From Leptotrichia hongkongensis (lineage in GTDB: Bacteria; Fusobacteriota; Fusobacteriia; Fusobacteriales; Leptotrichiaceae): a DNA stretch of 64,000 nucleotides. The notes beneath the pieces were generated by a model. The model was given only the letters and a program-made list of their open reading frames with translations. It ran no database searches and had not been told where the DNA came from. The translations under genes were made by a program, and so were the position numbers. Below, one piece after another: positions 16,714 to 25,221 of the stretch (positions are counted from its first letter, which is position 1; every line of letters begins with the position of its first letter). The stretch is from contig NZ_JBGORW010000005.1 in the NCBI RefSeq assembly GCF_041538065.1, positions 115,308-179,307 of the forward strand. The letters run 5' to 3'.

Positions 16714-18324
16714 ATGCTGCATGGACTGGCTATAATTATTTCAAGCTGGATAATTCCGTTTGAAAGGCTGCATTATCTGATAATTATTGTTTTGACAGTA
16801 TCGGTACTGTTGTCGGATAAATCGCCGAATGCGATGCTTGCCTGGATTTTTACAATTTTTACATTTCCACTTGGTGGAGCGGTTTTGTATCTTTTGTTTG
16901 GGATTAACTGGAGAAGGAATAAGATAATTTCTAAGAAGATGAAGGGGGAAGAAAAAAAGCTGTATTCAAGGATTTTTAATTTTATGCAGCGGGACGTATC
17001 GGATATTTTTAGATCACAGGACTTTTTTTATTATAATCGTCTTGAAAATGTAGATGGAAACACAGATAAAATGACTGAAGCAGAAATAAAAGCTACGATA
17101 CGGAATCAGATTGATACAATGATAAAAAATATTAATTTAGGCAGTCAGCAAAGTGAACTTGTAAAAATGCTGTATGAGGCTGAAGGGACTTTTTTGACCA
17201 ATAATGATTCGTATAAATTGTTTTTTCATGGGAAAGAGGCATTTGATTCGATTATTTCTGATATAGAAAATGCAAAAAGTATGATTTATATGGAATATTT
17301 TATTTGGAAGGCTGATGAACTTGGGGAAAGAATAAAAAATGCACTTTTGAAAAAGGCTAAGGAAGGAGTTAAAATAAAATTGCTTTTTGACGGAGTGGGA
17401 ACTTGGAAATTGCCTAGAAAATATAAAAAGGAACTTAGAAACGCTGGAATTGAGATAAGATGGTTTTTAGATGTTAAATTTTTTATTTCCAAGATGAATT
17501 ATCGTAATCATAGAAAAATAGCGTTAATCGATAATAATATAGTGCATACTGGCGGCATGAATGTAGGGCAGGAATATATAGACGGTGGAAAGAGATTTGA
17601 TAGCTGGAGGGATACAAATATTCGGATTACAGGAGAAATAATTGGACAGTATCTGGCAATTTTTGTTACAGATTGGCTAAACAGCGGTGGAAAAGACGAT
17701 TTTATTGAAGATATAAAAAAAGAGGCAGTTCACGAACTGGAAGAGCAAAAACCAATAGATAAGCAAGAAAAACTGGAATATCTGATGCAGGTTTCCTCAA
17801 GCGGGCCTGACACAGAATGGACAACTTTGAAATATCTATATTCTAAAATGATTGCAACGGCGAAAGAGGAAGTGCTGATTCAAAGTCCATATTTTGTACC
17901 TGATTATGATTTGATTTCACAACTGAAAATGGCGGCTCTTTCTGGAGTGAAGATAAAGATAATGGTTACAGGAGTGCCAGATAAGAAAATGCCTTACTGG
18001 ATAGCAGAAACTTATTTTGCGGAATTAATTGAAGCAGGCATTGAGATTTACCGTTATACAGCGGGATTTTTACACAGTAAAAATATTATTGTGGATGAAA
18101 AAATATCAACTCTTGGAACGTGTAACTTTGATATGCGGAGCTTTGAAATAAATTACGAGGTAAATTCGGTATTTTATAATGAAGAAATTAGTAAGGATTT
18201 GAAAGCACAGTTTACAAAGGATTTGGAAGTATGTGAAAAATTTGATGAGGCAAGATTAAAAAAGGTAACTTTTATGAAACGACTAAGAAACTCTGTGTTT
18301 AAACTGATTTCACCGATAATGTAA
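16714..18324 (+). CDS. cls: Cardiolipin synthase (phospholipase D superfamily)
   Basis: 536 residues. Two N-terminal membrane segments (about 3-22 and 25-65) precede two PLD-like domains with HKD motifs: NHRKIALID near residue 265 and HSKNIIVDEK near 453, each followed by the typical GGMNVGQEY or GTCNFDMRSF. It condenses two phosphatidylglycerols (or PG with another phospholipid) to cardiolipin at the inner membrane. SD GAGGGAG is upstream of ATG. TruB follows after 29 bases, probably co-transcribed. Confidence 0.92.
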   Translation: MLHGLAIIISSWIIPFERLHYLIIIVLTVSVLLSDKSPNAMLAWIFTIFTFPLGGAVLYLLFGINWRRNKIISKKMKGEEKKLYSRIFNFMQRDVSDIFRSQDFFYYNRLENVDGNTDKMTEAEIKATIRNQIDTMIKNINLGSQQSELVKMLYEAEGTFLTNNDSYKLFFHGKEAFDSIISDIENAKSMIYMEYFIWKADELGERIKNALLKKAKEGVKIKLLFDGVGTWKLPRKYKKELRNAGIEIRWFLDVKFFISKMNYRNHRKIALIDNNIVHTGGMNVGQEYIDGGKRFDSWRDTNIRITGEIIGQYLAIFVTDWLNSGGKDDFIEDIKKEAVHELEEQKPIDKQEKLEYLMQVSSSGPDTEWTTLKYLYSKMIATAKEEVLIQSPYFVPDYDLISQLKMAALSGVKIKIMVTGVPDKKMPYWIAETYFAELIEAGIEIYRYTAGFLHSKNIIVDEKISTLGTCNFDMRSFEINYEVNSVFYNEEISKDLKAQFTKDLEVCEKFDEARLKKVTFMKRLRNSVFKLISPIM

Positions 18325-18353
18325 AGAATATGGCGGGTATAGGAAGGAGTAAA

Positions 18354-19427
18354 ATGGAGAAGGATTTTACAAAGGATGGACTGATACTTTTAAATAAAAG
18401 CAAAGGGATAAGTTCGTTTGGGGCGATAAATCATCTGAAAAGAATGATAAAGGCCAAAAAAGTAGGACATGCTGGAACCCTTGACCCAATGGCCGAGGGA
18501 CTTATGATTGTTATGATTAATGATGCTACAAAATTTTCTGACAGTTTGATGAAAAAAGATAAGGAATATTATGTGGAAATGGAACTTGGCTATAAGACAG
18601 ATACTTATGATTCAGAAGGGACAGTTGTTGAAAAATATACTTCTGAAATTAATATAAGTGATTCTGAAATAATACAGGCTGTAAACAGTTTTAAAGGCAA
18701 GATAAAGCAAATTCCTCCAATGTATTCCGCAATAAAAATTGACGGTAAGAAACTTTATGATTTGGCAAGAAAAGGGATTGAAGTGGAAAGAGCCGAAAGG
18801 GATGTAGAAATATCAGAAATTAGAGAAATAAAGGTAATGCGTCCAGAGAAAAATTCAGAAAATGCTCAAAATATTAAAATTTCATTTTATGCAAAAGTTA
18901 GCAGCGGGACTTATATCCGTTCATTAGTTTATGATATTGGAGAGAAATTAGGAGTTTTTGCCACAATGACAAGACTTGTGAGAACTAAAATTGATAAATA
19001 TGTTATCGAAGATGCAATTTCATTAGAAAAAGTTGAAGATGAAATTGAAAAATTGAAAGAACTTGTTCGAGGAAAAAAAGAAATTGAGTCTTTTTGGGCT
19101 ACAAAGGATGATGTTGATATATGGGCTGAAAAAATTAGTGAAATAGCCAGTTTTGTAAAAATAGAGGATGTGCTGGATTATTTTGGAATAAATGTTTCTA
19201 ACGAGAAGTATGGAAAGTTGAAAAATGGTATGACAGTTATTGATACGTTTAAAAAATTTGAAAACATAGATAAAGAAATCAGTGAAGTAAATGTGAGAGA
19301 AAATCAGAAATTTAAGGTATATGTGAGAAATAGGAGTACAAATATAAGAGAGTTCAAGGGAATTGTGAAAATTGTAAATATTAGAGGAGATAAAATCTAT
19401 TTGAAGAGAGATAAATACTTTTTGTAA
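18354..19427 (+). CDS. truB: tRNA pseudouridine(55) synthase TruB
   Basis: 357 residues from ATG 18354 (MEKDFTKDGLILLNK), which has SD GGAAGGAG 4-5 bases upstream; an in-frame ATG at 18330 has no SD. The catalytic aspartate is in AGTLDPMAEG (about residue 45), followed by GYKTDTYDSEG and SGTYIRSL. The C-terminal part is about 60 residues longer than in E. coli TruB and ends in a PUA-like segment (VNIRGDKIYLKR). It isomerises U55 in the T-loop of tRNAs. Confidence 0.92.
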   Translation: MEKDFTKDGLILLNKSKGISSFGAINHLKRMIKAKKVGHAGTLDPMAEGLMIVMINDATKFSDSLMKKDKEYYVEMELGYKTDTYDSEGTVVEKYTSEINISDSEIIQAVNSFKGKIKQIPPMYSAIKIDGKKLYDLARKGIEVERAERDVEISEIREIKVMRPEKNSENAQNIKISFYAKVSSGTYIRSLVYDIGEKLGVFATMTRLVRTKIDKYVIEDAISLEKVEDEIEKLKELVRGKKEIESFWATKDDVDIWAEKISEIASFVKIEDVLDYFGINVSNEKYGKLKNGMTVIDTFKKFENIDKEISEVNVRENQKFKVYVRNRSTNIREFKGIVKIVNIRGDKIYLKRDKYFL

Positions 19428-19459
19428 CTTTCAGAACTGAAAAGTGGTGATAATGATAT

Positions 19460-21058
19460 ATGAAAAAATCAAATAAATATGTATTTGATATTGAAGTTTT
19501 TCCAAATTACTTCTGCATTGTCTTAAAAAAGTTAAATGATGACAAAATATTAATTATTGATTCGGATAATTTTAATCGTCAGAAAAAACTTTTGTATGAC
19601 ATAATTTCTAAAAATGTTTTAATCTCGTATGCAGGACATGGATTTGATGATATTGTGATTAATAACATTTTGAAATACAGGAATTCAAATGTAAGTAGAA
19701 ATAAATTAAATAGCGAAATAAAAAAAATAAGAAATATGCCAAAAGATGAATACAAAAACGAAAACCACGAATTTTACTCTTATGATTTGGCTTATGAATA
19801 TAACTTAAATCTTGGAGTAAAAGGGTTTGAGTTTAATTGTGGAGACAGTATTGAGGAACAGGATTTTGCCAATTTTAATTACGTAATTAAAAAAAATATA
19901 TATGATGAAATTGTGGACAAAGTAATTGACTATTGTCTACAGGATGTACTGGCAACAGAAAAGATGTATAATTTTATAATAAAAGAAAAAAGCAACTGGG
20001 ATGAAAAGGAAAATCTTTTAAATATAATTACAAATGGAAGCTACAGTAATAATATGAAGCTTAAAAAGAAAATAAAATATTTAAAGTATAATAATGACAA
20101 GCTAATAACTTTACTTTTAGATAATAGCTCTTCTAATTCTAGCCAGCCTGGAATAAACTATTCAAAAAGATTAAAAATGGATAATTATGACAATTATCTG
20201 CAAAAAAAAGTGTACAAATTATCAATTCAAAAAGATTACCTATATAAATGGCTACTTGAAAACAAACTTCTTCTTGAAAAGGATAAAAAAATAATAAAAA
20301 AAATACCAAGAGATTTGCTGTTAAATTCATCGTTTGCAAAGGAAGTGCTAAATAGATATAGAACAAGCATTGTAAAACGGATGAAAAAAAATTTTGAAAA
20401 AGAAAATATAGAAATGGTGGCAGTTTTAGAAAATAATATTTTTATAACAAATATAAATGATAAAATTCTTTATAAAATAAAAAATAAAATAGATACACAA
20501 TATAAAAATATTTTTTATATAACAGATGTTGATAAATTTCTAAAAAATAAAAGTTCACTTTTATATAAAATAGGCAATGAAATTACAGGAACCAATGAAT
20601 TTTACTACAGCAAGCTAATTATGCCAAGAAATCATATTTGGATATCAGAAGTTTTGAAACTATATTTTTGGGAAAAAAAAGAAATATCAGTGGCAGTAGA
20701 AGAAGTTTTTTCCAAAAATCCAGATATATTTTTCATATATGCTTCTGTTTATGAAGATATCTATGCCTGTGATGAAAACGGAAAGATAGACTTTGAAAGT
20801 AATGAAGTGCTGCATAAATTTAGAAAATATAGATTATATTTTTCAAAGACAGGATCACATAAGGCAGTCATGCAAAATCAGGAAAAATACTATGAAAAAT
20901 ATGGTTTTGGAGATATAAATAGCAATTTATATAAAATAAGAAAAGTTGAAACAAATTTAAAAGAGTTCACTAATTATGATGATATTGATTTAAATAGCTA
21001 TATAGATTATGCTCAAAATTATATACAAAAGAATTTTATTAATAATACCGCTTTATAA
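19460..21058 (+). CDS. DnaQ-like 3'-5' exonuclease-domain protein, phage-polymerase related
   Basis: 532 residues. The start resembles the proofreading exonuclease of phage DNA polymerases: ExoI YVFDIEVFPNYFC (Asp and Glu metal ligands), a possible ExoII SYAGHGFDDIVI near residue 57, and ExoIII YCLQDVLATEKMY near 157 (Tyr...Asp). The remaining 350 residues show no polymerase motif I recognise; they are lysine- and asparagine-rich, with an aromatic C-terminal region. It stands between truB and ruvC and ends at a terminator overlapping its stop codon. It may be a domesticated phage gene working in DNA processing; function unknown. Confidence 0.55.
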   Translation: MKKSNKYVFDIEVFPNYFCIVLKKLNDDKILIIDSDNFNRQKKLLYDIISKNVLISYAGHGFDDIVINNILKYRNSNVSRNKLNSEIKKIRNMPKDEYKNENHEFYSYDLAYEYNLNLGVKGFEFNCGDSIEEQDFANFNYVIKKNIYDEIVDKVIDYCLQDVLATEKMYNFIIKEKSNWDEKENLLNIITNGSYSNNMKLKKKIKYLKYNNDKLITLLLDNSSSNSSQPGINYSKRLKMDNYDNYLQKKVYKLSIQKDYLYKWLLENKLLLEKDKKIIKKIPRDLLLNSSFAKEVLNRYRTSIVKRMKKNFEKENIEMVAVLENNIFITNINDKILYKIKNKIDTQYKNIFYITDVDKFLKNKSSLLYKIGNEITGTNEFYYSKLIMPRNHIWISEVLKLYFWEKKEISVAVEEVFSKNPDIFFIYASVYEDIYACDENGKIDFESNEVLHKFRKYRLYFSKTGSHKAVMQNQEKYYEKYGFGDINSNLYKIRKVETNLKEFTNYDDIDLNSYIDYAQNYIQKNFINNTAL

Positions 21059-21086
21059 AGGATATTTACCTTTATAAAAATTTTTT
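21053..21086 (+). terminator. Rho-independent terminator overlapping the exonuclease stop codon
   Basis: TTATAAAGG and CCTTTATAA are a perfect 9-pair stem with a 7-base loop, then AAA and T6. The TAA stop (21056-21058) is inside the left arm. Confidence 0.7.
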
Positions 21087-21107
21087 AGATAGAACGTATG
21101 AACAATG

Positions 21108-21136
21108 TTGCATACAAACTTGAGGTATGATATAAT
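21108..21136 (+). promoter_or_regulatory. Promoter for ruvC-trmL-thyA
   Basis: TTGCAT (21108-21113), 17 bases, TATAAT (21131-21136) with a TGA extended -10. Confidence 0.6.
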
Positions 21137-21176
21137 AAAAAATAGAAAAAAATAATAGTGGAAAAATAGGAGAAAT

Positions 21177-21746
21177 ATGCGGATTTTAGGGATAGATCCT
21201 GGTACAGCAATAGTGGGATACGCCGTTGTAGATTATGAAAATGGTAAATATGTACCACTTGATTATGGCTGTATTTTTACGGATAAAGATGAGGATATGC
21301 CAGTAAGGCTGGAAAAAATTTATGATGGACTGGAAAATATTATAAACCTTTGGAAGCCGACAGATATGGCAATTGAAGACTTATTTTTCTTTAAAAATCA
21401 GAAGACAGTAATAAAAGTTGGACAGGCTCGTGGAGTTATTACTTTAGCTGGTCAAAAAAATAATCTAAATTTATACAGTTACACTCCGCTTCAAGTAAAA
21501 ATGGGAATTGCAAGTTATGGTAGAGCTGAAAAAAAGCAAATTCAGGAAATGGTAAAATTAATATTAAAATTAGAAAAAATCCCAAAACCTGACGATGCTG
21601 CAGATGCACTTGCTATCGCAATTACTCACATTAATTCCAAAATAGGATTTGGTGGTTTTGATAGAGGAGATAACATTACCAAAAAATTAAATAAAATTAC
21701 TTCTAATCGAATAAAACTGGAAGATTACAAAAAATTGATGAAATAA
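21177..21746 (+). CDS. ruvC: Crossover junction endodeoxyribonuclease RuvC
   Basis: 189 residues. Catalytic acidic residues are in GIDPGTAIVG (Asp7), AIEDLFFFKN (Glu) and PDDAADALAIAI (two Asp). The dimeric nuclease resolves Holliday junctions with RuvAB during recombinational repair. SD AGGAG is upstream of ATG 21177. No ruvA or ruvB is adjacent. trmL follows after 37 bases. Confidence 0.93.
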   Translation: MRILGIDPGTAIVGYAVVDYENGKYVPLDYGCIFTDKDEDMPVRLEKIYDGLENIINLWKPTDMAIEDLFFFKNQKTVIKVGQARGVITLAGQKNNLNLYSYTPLQVKMGIASYGRAEKKQIQEMVKLILKLEKIPKPDDAADALAIAITHINSKIGFGGFDRGDNITKKLNKITSNRIKLEDYKKLMK

Positions 21747-21783
21747 ATAGATTTGTATGGTAAAATAAACTTAAATAGAAAGA

Positions 21784-22257
21784 ATGGTATATGAAATGAA
21801 CATAGTTCTATTAAATCCAGAAATTCACGTAAATACAGGAAATATAGGAAGAACTTGTGTCTTAACAAACACAAAATTACATTTAATAAAACCTCTCGGT
21901 TTTGAACTGGATGATAAGAAAATAAAGCGTGCAGGACTAGACTACTGGAAAGATGTACAGCTTTTCGTATGGGAAAACTTGGAACACTTTTGGCAGGAAA
22001 ACATCGAAAACAGCAATGCAAAAATCTATTTTGCAACAACAAAAACAAAACAGAGATACACAGATGTAAAATTTAATGACAACGATTATATAATGTTTGG
22101 GCCTGAATCACGTGGGATACCTGAAGAAATATTAAATAAATACAAGGAAAACAATATCACGATTCCAATGCTTCCGCTTGGACGTTCGCTGAATTTGTCA
22201 AATGCTGTGGCGATTGTGCTGTTTGAAGCTTTGAGACAGAATAATTTTGAATATTAA
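21784..22257 (+). CDS. trmL: tRNA (cytidine/uridine(34)-2'-O)-methyltransferase TrmL
   Basis: 157 residues of the SpoU/TrmH knotted methyltransferase fold. Signatures: NIVLLNPEIHVNTGNIGRTC, KRAGLDYW, MFGPESRGIPEE and PMLPLGRSLNLSNAVAIVLFE (SAM-binding knot). It methylates the wobble ribose of certain leucine tRNAs. The start is ambiguous: ATG 21784 (MVYEMNIV) or ATG 21796 (MNIVLLN, where homologues usually begin); neither has a strong SD. Confidence 0.88.
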   Translation: MVYEMNIVLLNPEIHVNTGNIGRTCVLTNTKLHLIKPLGFELDDKKIKRAGLDYWKDVQLFVWENLEHFWQENIENSNAKIYFATTKTKQRYTDVKFNDNDYIMFGPESRGIPEEILNKYKENNITIPMLPLGRSLNLSNAVAIVLFEALRQNNFEY

Positions 22258-22280
22258 TTTAAATAAATTTAGGAGATAAA

Positions 22281-23150
22281 ATGAAACAATATCTGGATAT
22301 GGTTAAGTATGTACTTGACAATGGAATAAAAAAAGAAAATAGGACAGGAGTTGATACAATTTCTACTTTTGCGTATTCATATAAAGTAGATTTGAGCAAA
22401 GGTTATCCACTTTTGACAACAAAAAAAATGTATTTTAACTCGATGTTGCATGAACTTTTCTGGTATTTATCAGGAGAAGAGCATATTAAGAACTTACGAA
22501 AAAAAACAAAAATATGGGATGCCTGGGCAGATGGGGAAGGAAGGCTGGAAACGGCTTATGGAAGATTCTGGAGAAGATATCCTGTACCTGAAATTCCATT
22601 AGATGGAGAAGTTTTTGCTGATGAGAATAATCCTTGGGTAACTAGAGAAGAAAATGGACAGCTTGTATTTGACCAGATTCAGTATATCATTGACACTCTA
22701 AAGGAAATGAAAACAAATCCTAATCATAAAAATGGAAGAAGAATGATAGTTTTAGCTTGGAATCCAGGAAATGCAACAATCAGTAAATTGCCGCCATGCC
22801 ATTATACTTTTGCATTTAATGTTCTTGGTAATAAACTTAACTGTCATTTGACTCAAAGAAGCGGAGATATTGCACTTGGGATACCATTTAATCTAGCTTG
22901 TTATTCATTGCTTACAATGATGATTGCAAAAGAATGCGGATATGAAGTCGGAGAATTTGCTCACACAATAATTGATGCTCACATTTATGAAAATCATATT
23001 GAAGGGCTAAAGGAGCAACTGACAAGAGAACCGTTAAAACTTGCTAGAATAAATATAGCAGACAAGCCATTTAATGAATTGACATTCGAGGATATTACGT
23101 TAGAAGATTATGAAAGCCATCCTGTAATTAAATTTGAAGTTGCGGTTTAA
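22281..23150 (+). CDS. thyA: Thymidylate synthase ThyA
   Basis: 289 residues. RTGVDTISTF binds dUMP phosphate; the catalytic cysteine is in LPPCHYTF (about residue 172), and QRSGDIALGIPFN is the classical signature. It converts dUMP to dTMP using methylene-tetrahydrofolate, producing dihydrofolate, which the downstream FolA recycles. SD TAGGAG upstream. A long hairpin separates it from folA. Confidence 0.95.
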   Translation: MKQYLDMVKYVLDNGIKKENRTGVDTISTFAYSYKVDLSKGYPLLTTKKMYFNSMLHELFWYLSGEEHIKNLRKKTKIWDAWADGEGRLETAYGRFWRRYPVPEIPLDGEVFADENNPWVTREENGQLVFDQIQYIIDTLKEMKTNPNHKNGRRMIVLAWNPGNATISKLPPCHYTFAFNVLGNKLNCHLTQRSGDIALGIPFNLACYSLLTMMIAKECGYEVGEFAHTIIDAHIYENHIEGLKEQLTREPLKLARINIADKPFNELTFEDITLEDYESHPVIKFEVAV

Positions 23151-23157
23151 TCAAAAA

Positions 23158-23237
23158 TTTATACTAAAACTTCTTTAAAACCTAAGTGAAAGTCAAATTA
23201 AATTTTTACTTGGATTTTAGAGTAGTTTTAGTATAAA
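23158..23237 (+). repeat. 80-base imperfect inverted repeat between thyA and folA
   Basis: TTTATACTAAAACT pairs perfectly with AGTTTTAGTATAAA (14 pairs), continuing inward through CTTTAAAA / TTTTAGAG and CTAAGT / ACTTGG with G-U pairs, to a stem of about 35 pairs with few mismatches. Its left arm resembles the dispersed repeat at 40291, 48443 and 62623 (TATAxTAAAACTxxTTTAAAAC). It could terminate or attenuate thyA-folA transcription, but no U-tract follows. Confidence 0.6.
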
Positions 23238-23266
23238 AAATAAGATACAGCAGAAAGGTGATGTTG

Positions 23267-23788
23267 ATGTTTAGCTTAATAGTCGCTGTTGGGAAAAATA
23301 ATGAAATTGGAAAAAATAATCAGCTTTTGTGGCATATTCCTGAAGATTTGAAAAACTTTAAGAAAATAACGACAGGAAAGACGGTTATTATGGGAAGAAA
23401 TACTTATAAAAGTATAGGTAGAGCTTTACCGAACCGAACGAATATAGTTTTATCTAGGAATTTTTTGGAAACAGATGAGAAAGTTAAAGAAGATAAAAAA
23501 AAATATGAAAATGAAACTACAAAGCTGGAGTTTTATGATGATTTTCAAAAAGTTATCGAAAAGTATAAAGATTTGAAAGAAGAAATTTTTATTATTGGTG
23601 GAGGTGAGATTTACAAAAAATCTCTTGAAATGGGAATTATAAAAAGGATTTATATGAGTCATGTTGATTTTTCTGATAATGAAGCGGATGCTTATTTTCC
23701 AAAGATAGATTTGGATAAATGGATAACTTTGACAGAAGAAAATCATGATGGCTGGAAATTTTGTATTTATGAAAAATTTAATGGATAG
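23267..23788 (+). CDS. folA: Dihydrofolate reductase
   Basis: 173 residues from ATG 23267 (MFSLIVAVGKNNEIG), with SD AAAGGTG six bases upstream; in-frame GTG and ATG codons slightly earlier overlap that SD. LLWHIPEDLKNFKKIT carries the substrate-binding acidic residue, then VIMGRNTYKSIGRALP (NADPH) and IIGGGEIY. It regenerates tetrahydrofolate after ThyA. Confidence 0.93.
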   Translation: MFSLIVAVGKNNEIGKNNQLLWHIPEDLKNFKKITTGKTVIMGRNTYKSIGRALPNRTNIVLSRNFLETDEKVKEDKKKYENETTKLEFYDDFQKVIEKYKDLKEEIFIIGGGEIYKKSLEMGIIKRIYMSHVDFSDNEADAYFPKIDLDKWITLTEENHDGWKFCIYEKFNG

Positions 23789-23818
23789 AATAAATATAAA
23801 TTTAAAAAGGAGAAAATA

Positions 23819-24379
23819 ATGCCTAGACTTAAATTTACAAAAGAAGTGGTGGTTGAGGCTGGATATGAGTTAATGAAAAAAGAAGGTTTTCAAAATGTAA
23901 GTGTCAGAAAAATAGCAAATTATCTGAAGTGTTCTACGGCGCCTATTTACTTTAACTTTAATACAGTAGATGAATTAAAGGAAGAAATTATAGACAAGTG
24001 TAAGGAAAAATTAAAAAAATACTTATATGGAAATTATGCTGAAAGAAAAATATTGAGTGGAGCAATTGGTTTTGTGATATTCGCTAGAGAAGAAAAGGAA
24101 TTATTTAGGACAATTTTTCTTGATACAACAGAAAGATTTGAAAAACTTTATGAAGTAACACTTCGAGAGTTCTTGACAAAAGAAAATCTGCTGGAAAGTT
24201 TTCCTGCATTAGAGGAAGAAGAGGCTAAAAACGTCATAAATAAAATATGGTATTTTCTATTTGGTTATGCAACTATGCTTTGTACAAGACTTGATGATAA
24301 TTATAGAAAAAATGAGACTAATGAAGTTATAGAAAATAAGATTTCCGATATAGTAAAACATTTTAAAATGCAAATATAA
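23819..24379 (+). CDS. TetR/AcrR-family transcriptional regulator
   Basis: 186 residues. The N-terminal helix-turn-helix (residues 8-52) contains VSVRKIANYLKCSTAPIYFNF, typical of TetR proteins; the C-terminal 130 residues form the ligand/dimer domain. SD AAAAGGAG upstream. The immediate downstream gene is a DUF374 acyltransferase; a regulatory link is possible but not shown. Ligand unknown. Confidence 0.85.
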   Translation: MPRLKFTKEVVVEAGYELMKKEGFQNVSVRKIANYLKCSTAPIYFNFNTVDELKEEIIDKCKEKLKKYLYGNYAERKILSGAIGFVIFAREEKELFRTIFLDTTERFEKLYEVTLREFLTKENLLESFPALEEEEAKNVINKIWYFLFGYATMLCTRLDDNYRKNETNEVIENKISDIVKHFKMQI

Positions 24380-24494
24380 CAAAAATTCAAATATCTGTTA
24401 ATTTAATGTGGAAATTATAAATTAAGATTTAGTCAATTTTGGTTAATTTGATTTGATAAAGATTGGGTGTGATTTAAAAATAGTGGGAGAGAAA

Positions 24495-25169
24495 ATGAAT
24501 AAATATAAACTTTTAGGTTCTATTCTTCATCTTGTATACAGGATATTAAGTTTTATGACTAGAAAAGAATATTTTTATGCAGATGGCGTTAAAATAAACG
24601 AACCTAATATCATTGTTTTTTGGCACAGAAAAATTTTTACAGTATGTAATGCTACACGAATTATTGACAAAAAGGCTTCCATCGTAAGTGCCTCAAAGGA
24701 TGGAGAAATCTTAGCAGAATTACTTAGAAGAGAAGGAAATGAATTAATACGAGGTTCGTCGAATAGGGACAATATAAAAAGTTTGAAAGAAGCTATGAAA
24801 TATGCCAAAAAAGATTATACTCTTGGAATTGCGATTGATGGTCCGAGCGGTCCTATTTTTGAGCCAAAAGCGGGTGCAATTTTTATAGCACAAAAAACAG
24901 GAATGCCGATTGTTCCGGTCAGTTCTTACTGCAGTAAAAAATGGATTTTTAAAAATATGTGGGACAAACTTGAAATACCTGTTCCATTTTCTAAATGTGT
25001 TCATTATGTTGCAGAGCCATTTTACTTAACAAAGGAAACAACTTTAGAAGAGTCGATAAAATTAGTAAAAGAAAAAATACATCAGGCTGGAAATAAGGCA
25101 TTCGAAATTTACAATGAAAAATATAACAAAAATAAGAATGTTGAATTTAATGAAGAAAGTTTTAAATAA
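24495..25169 (+). CDS. DUF374 lysophospholipid acyltransferase-like protein
   Basis: 224 residues from ATG 24495 (MNKYKLLGSILHLVY), with SD GGGAG upstream; the longer frame from 24453 has none. One N-terminal membrane-associated helix, then IIVFWHRKIF (acyltransferase His motif region), SASKDGEILAELLRREG, IAIDGPSGP and IFIAQKTGMPIVPVS, the DUF374 pattern. The family is linked to lipid A/LPS assembly at the inner membrane of diderms. Exact acyl acceptor unknown. Confidence 0.8.
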   Translation: MNKYKLLGSILHLVYRILSFMTRKEYFYADGVKINEPNIIVFWHRKIFTVCNATRIIDKKASIVSASKDGEILAELLRREGNELIRGSSNRDNIKSLKEAMKYAKKDYTLGIAIDGPSGPIFEPKAGAIFIAQKTGMPIVPVSSYCSKKWIFKNMWDKLEIPVPFSKCVHYVAEPFYLTKETTLEESIKLVKEKIHQAGNKAFEIYNEKYNKNKNVEFNEESFK

Positions 25170-25221
25170 AAAGATAAATTTTTAGATATTGATAAATTAT
25201 AAAATTAGAGGGAGGAAAAAT

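Noticed and set aside
21090..21115. LexA-type SOS box upstream of ruvC
   Set aside because: GAACGTATGAACA and GTATG...CATAC resemble parts of known boxes, but neither makes a proper GAAC-N4-GTTC palindrome.
21725..22048. 107-codon minus-strand frame over trmL
   Set aside because: A mirror of the trmL coding strand; hydrophobic and cysteine-rich by composition, without a start context.
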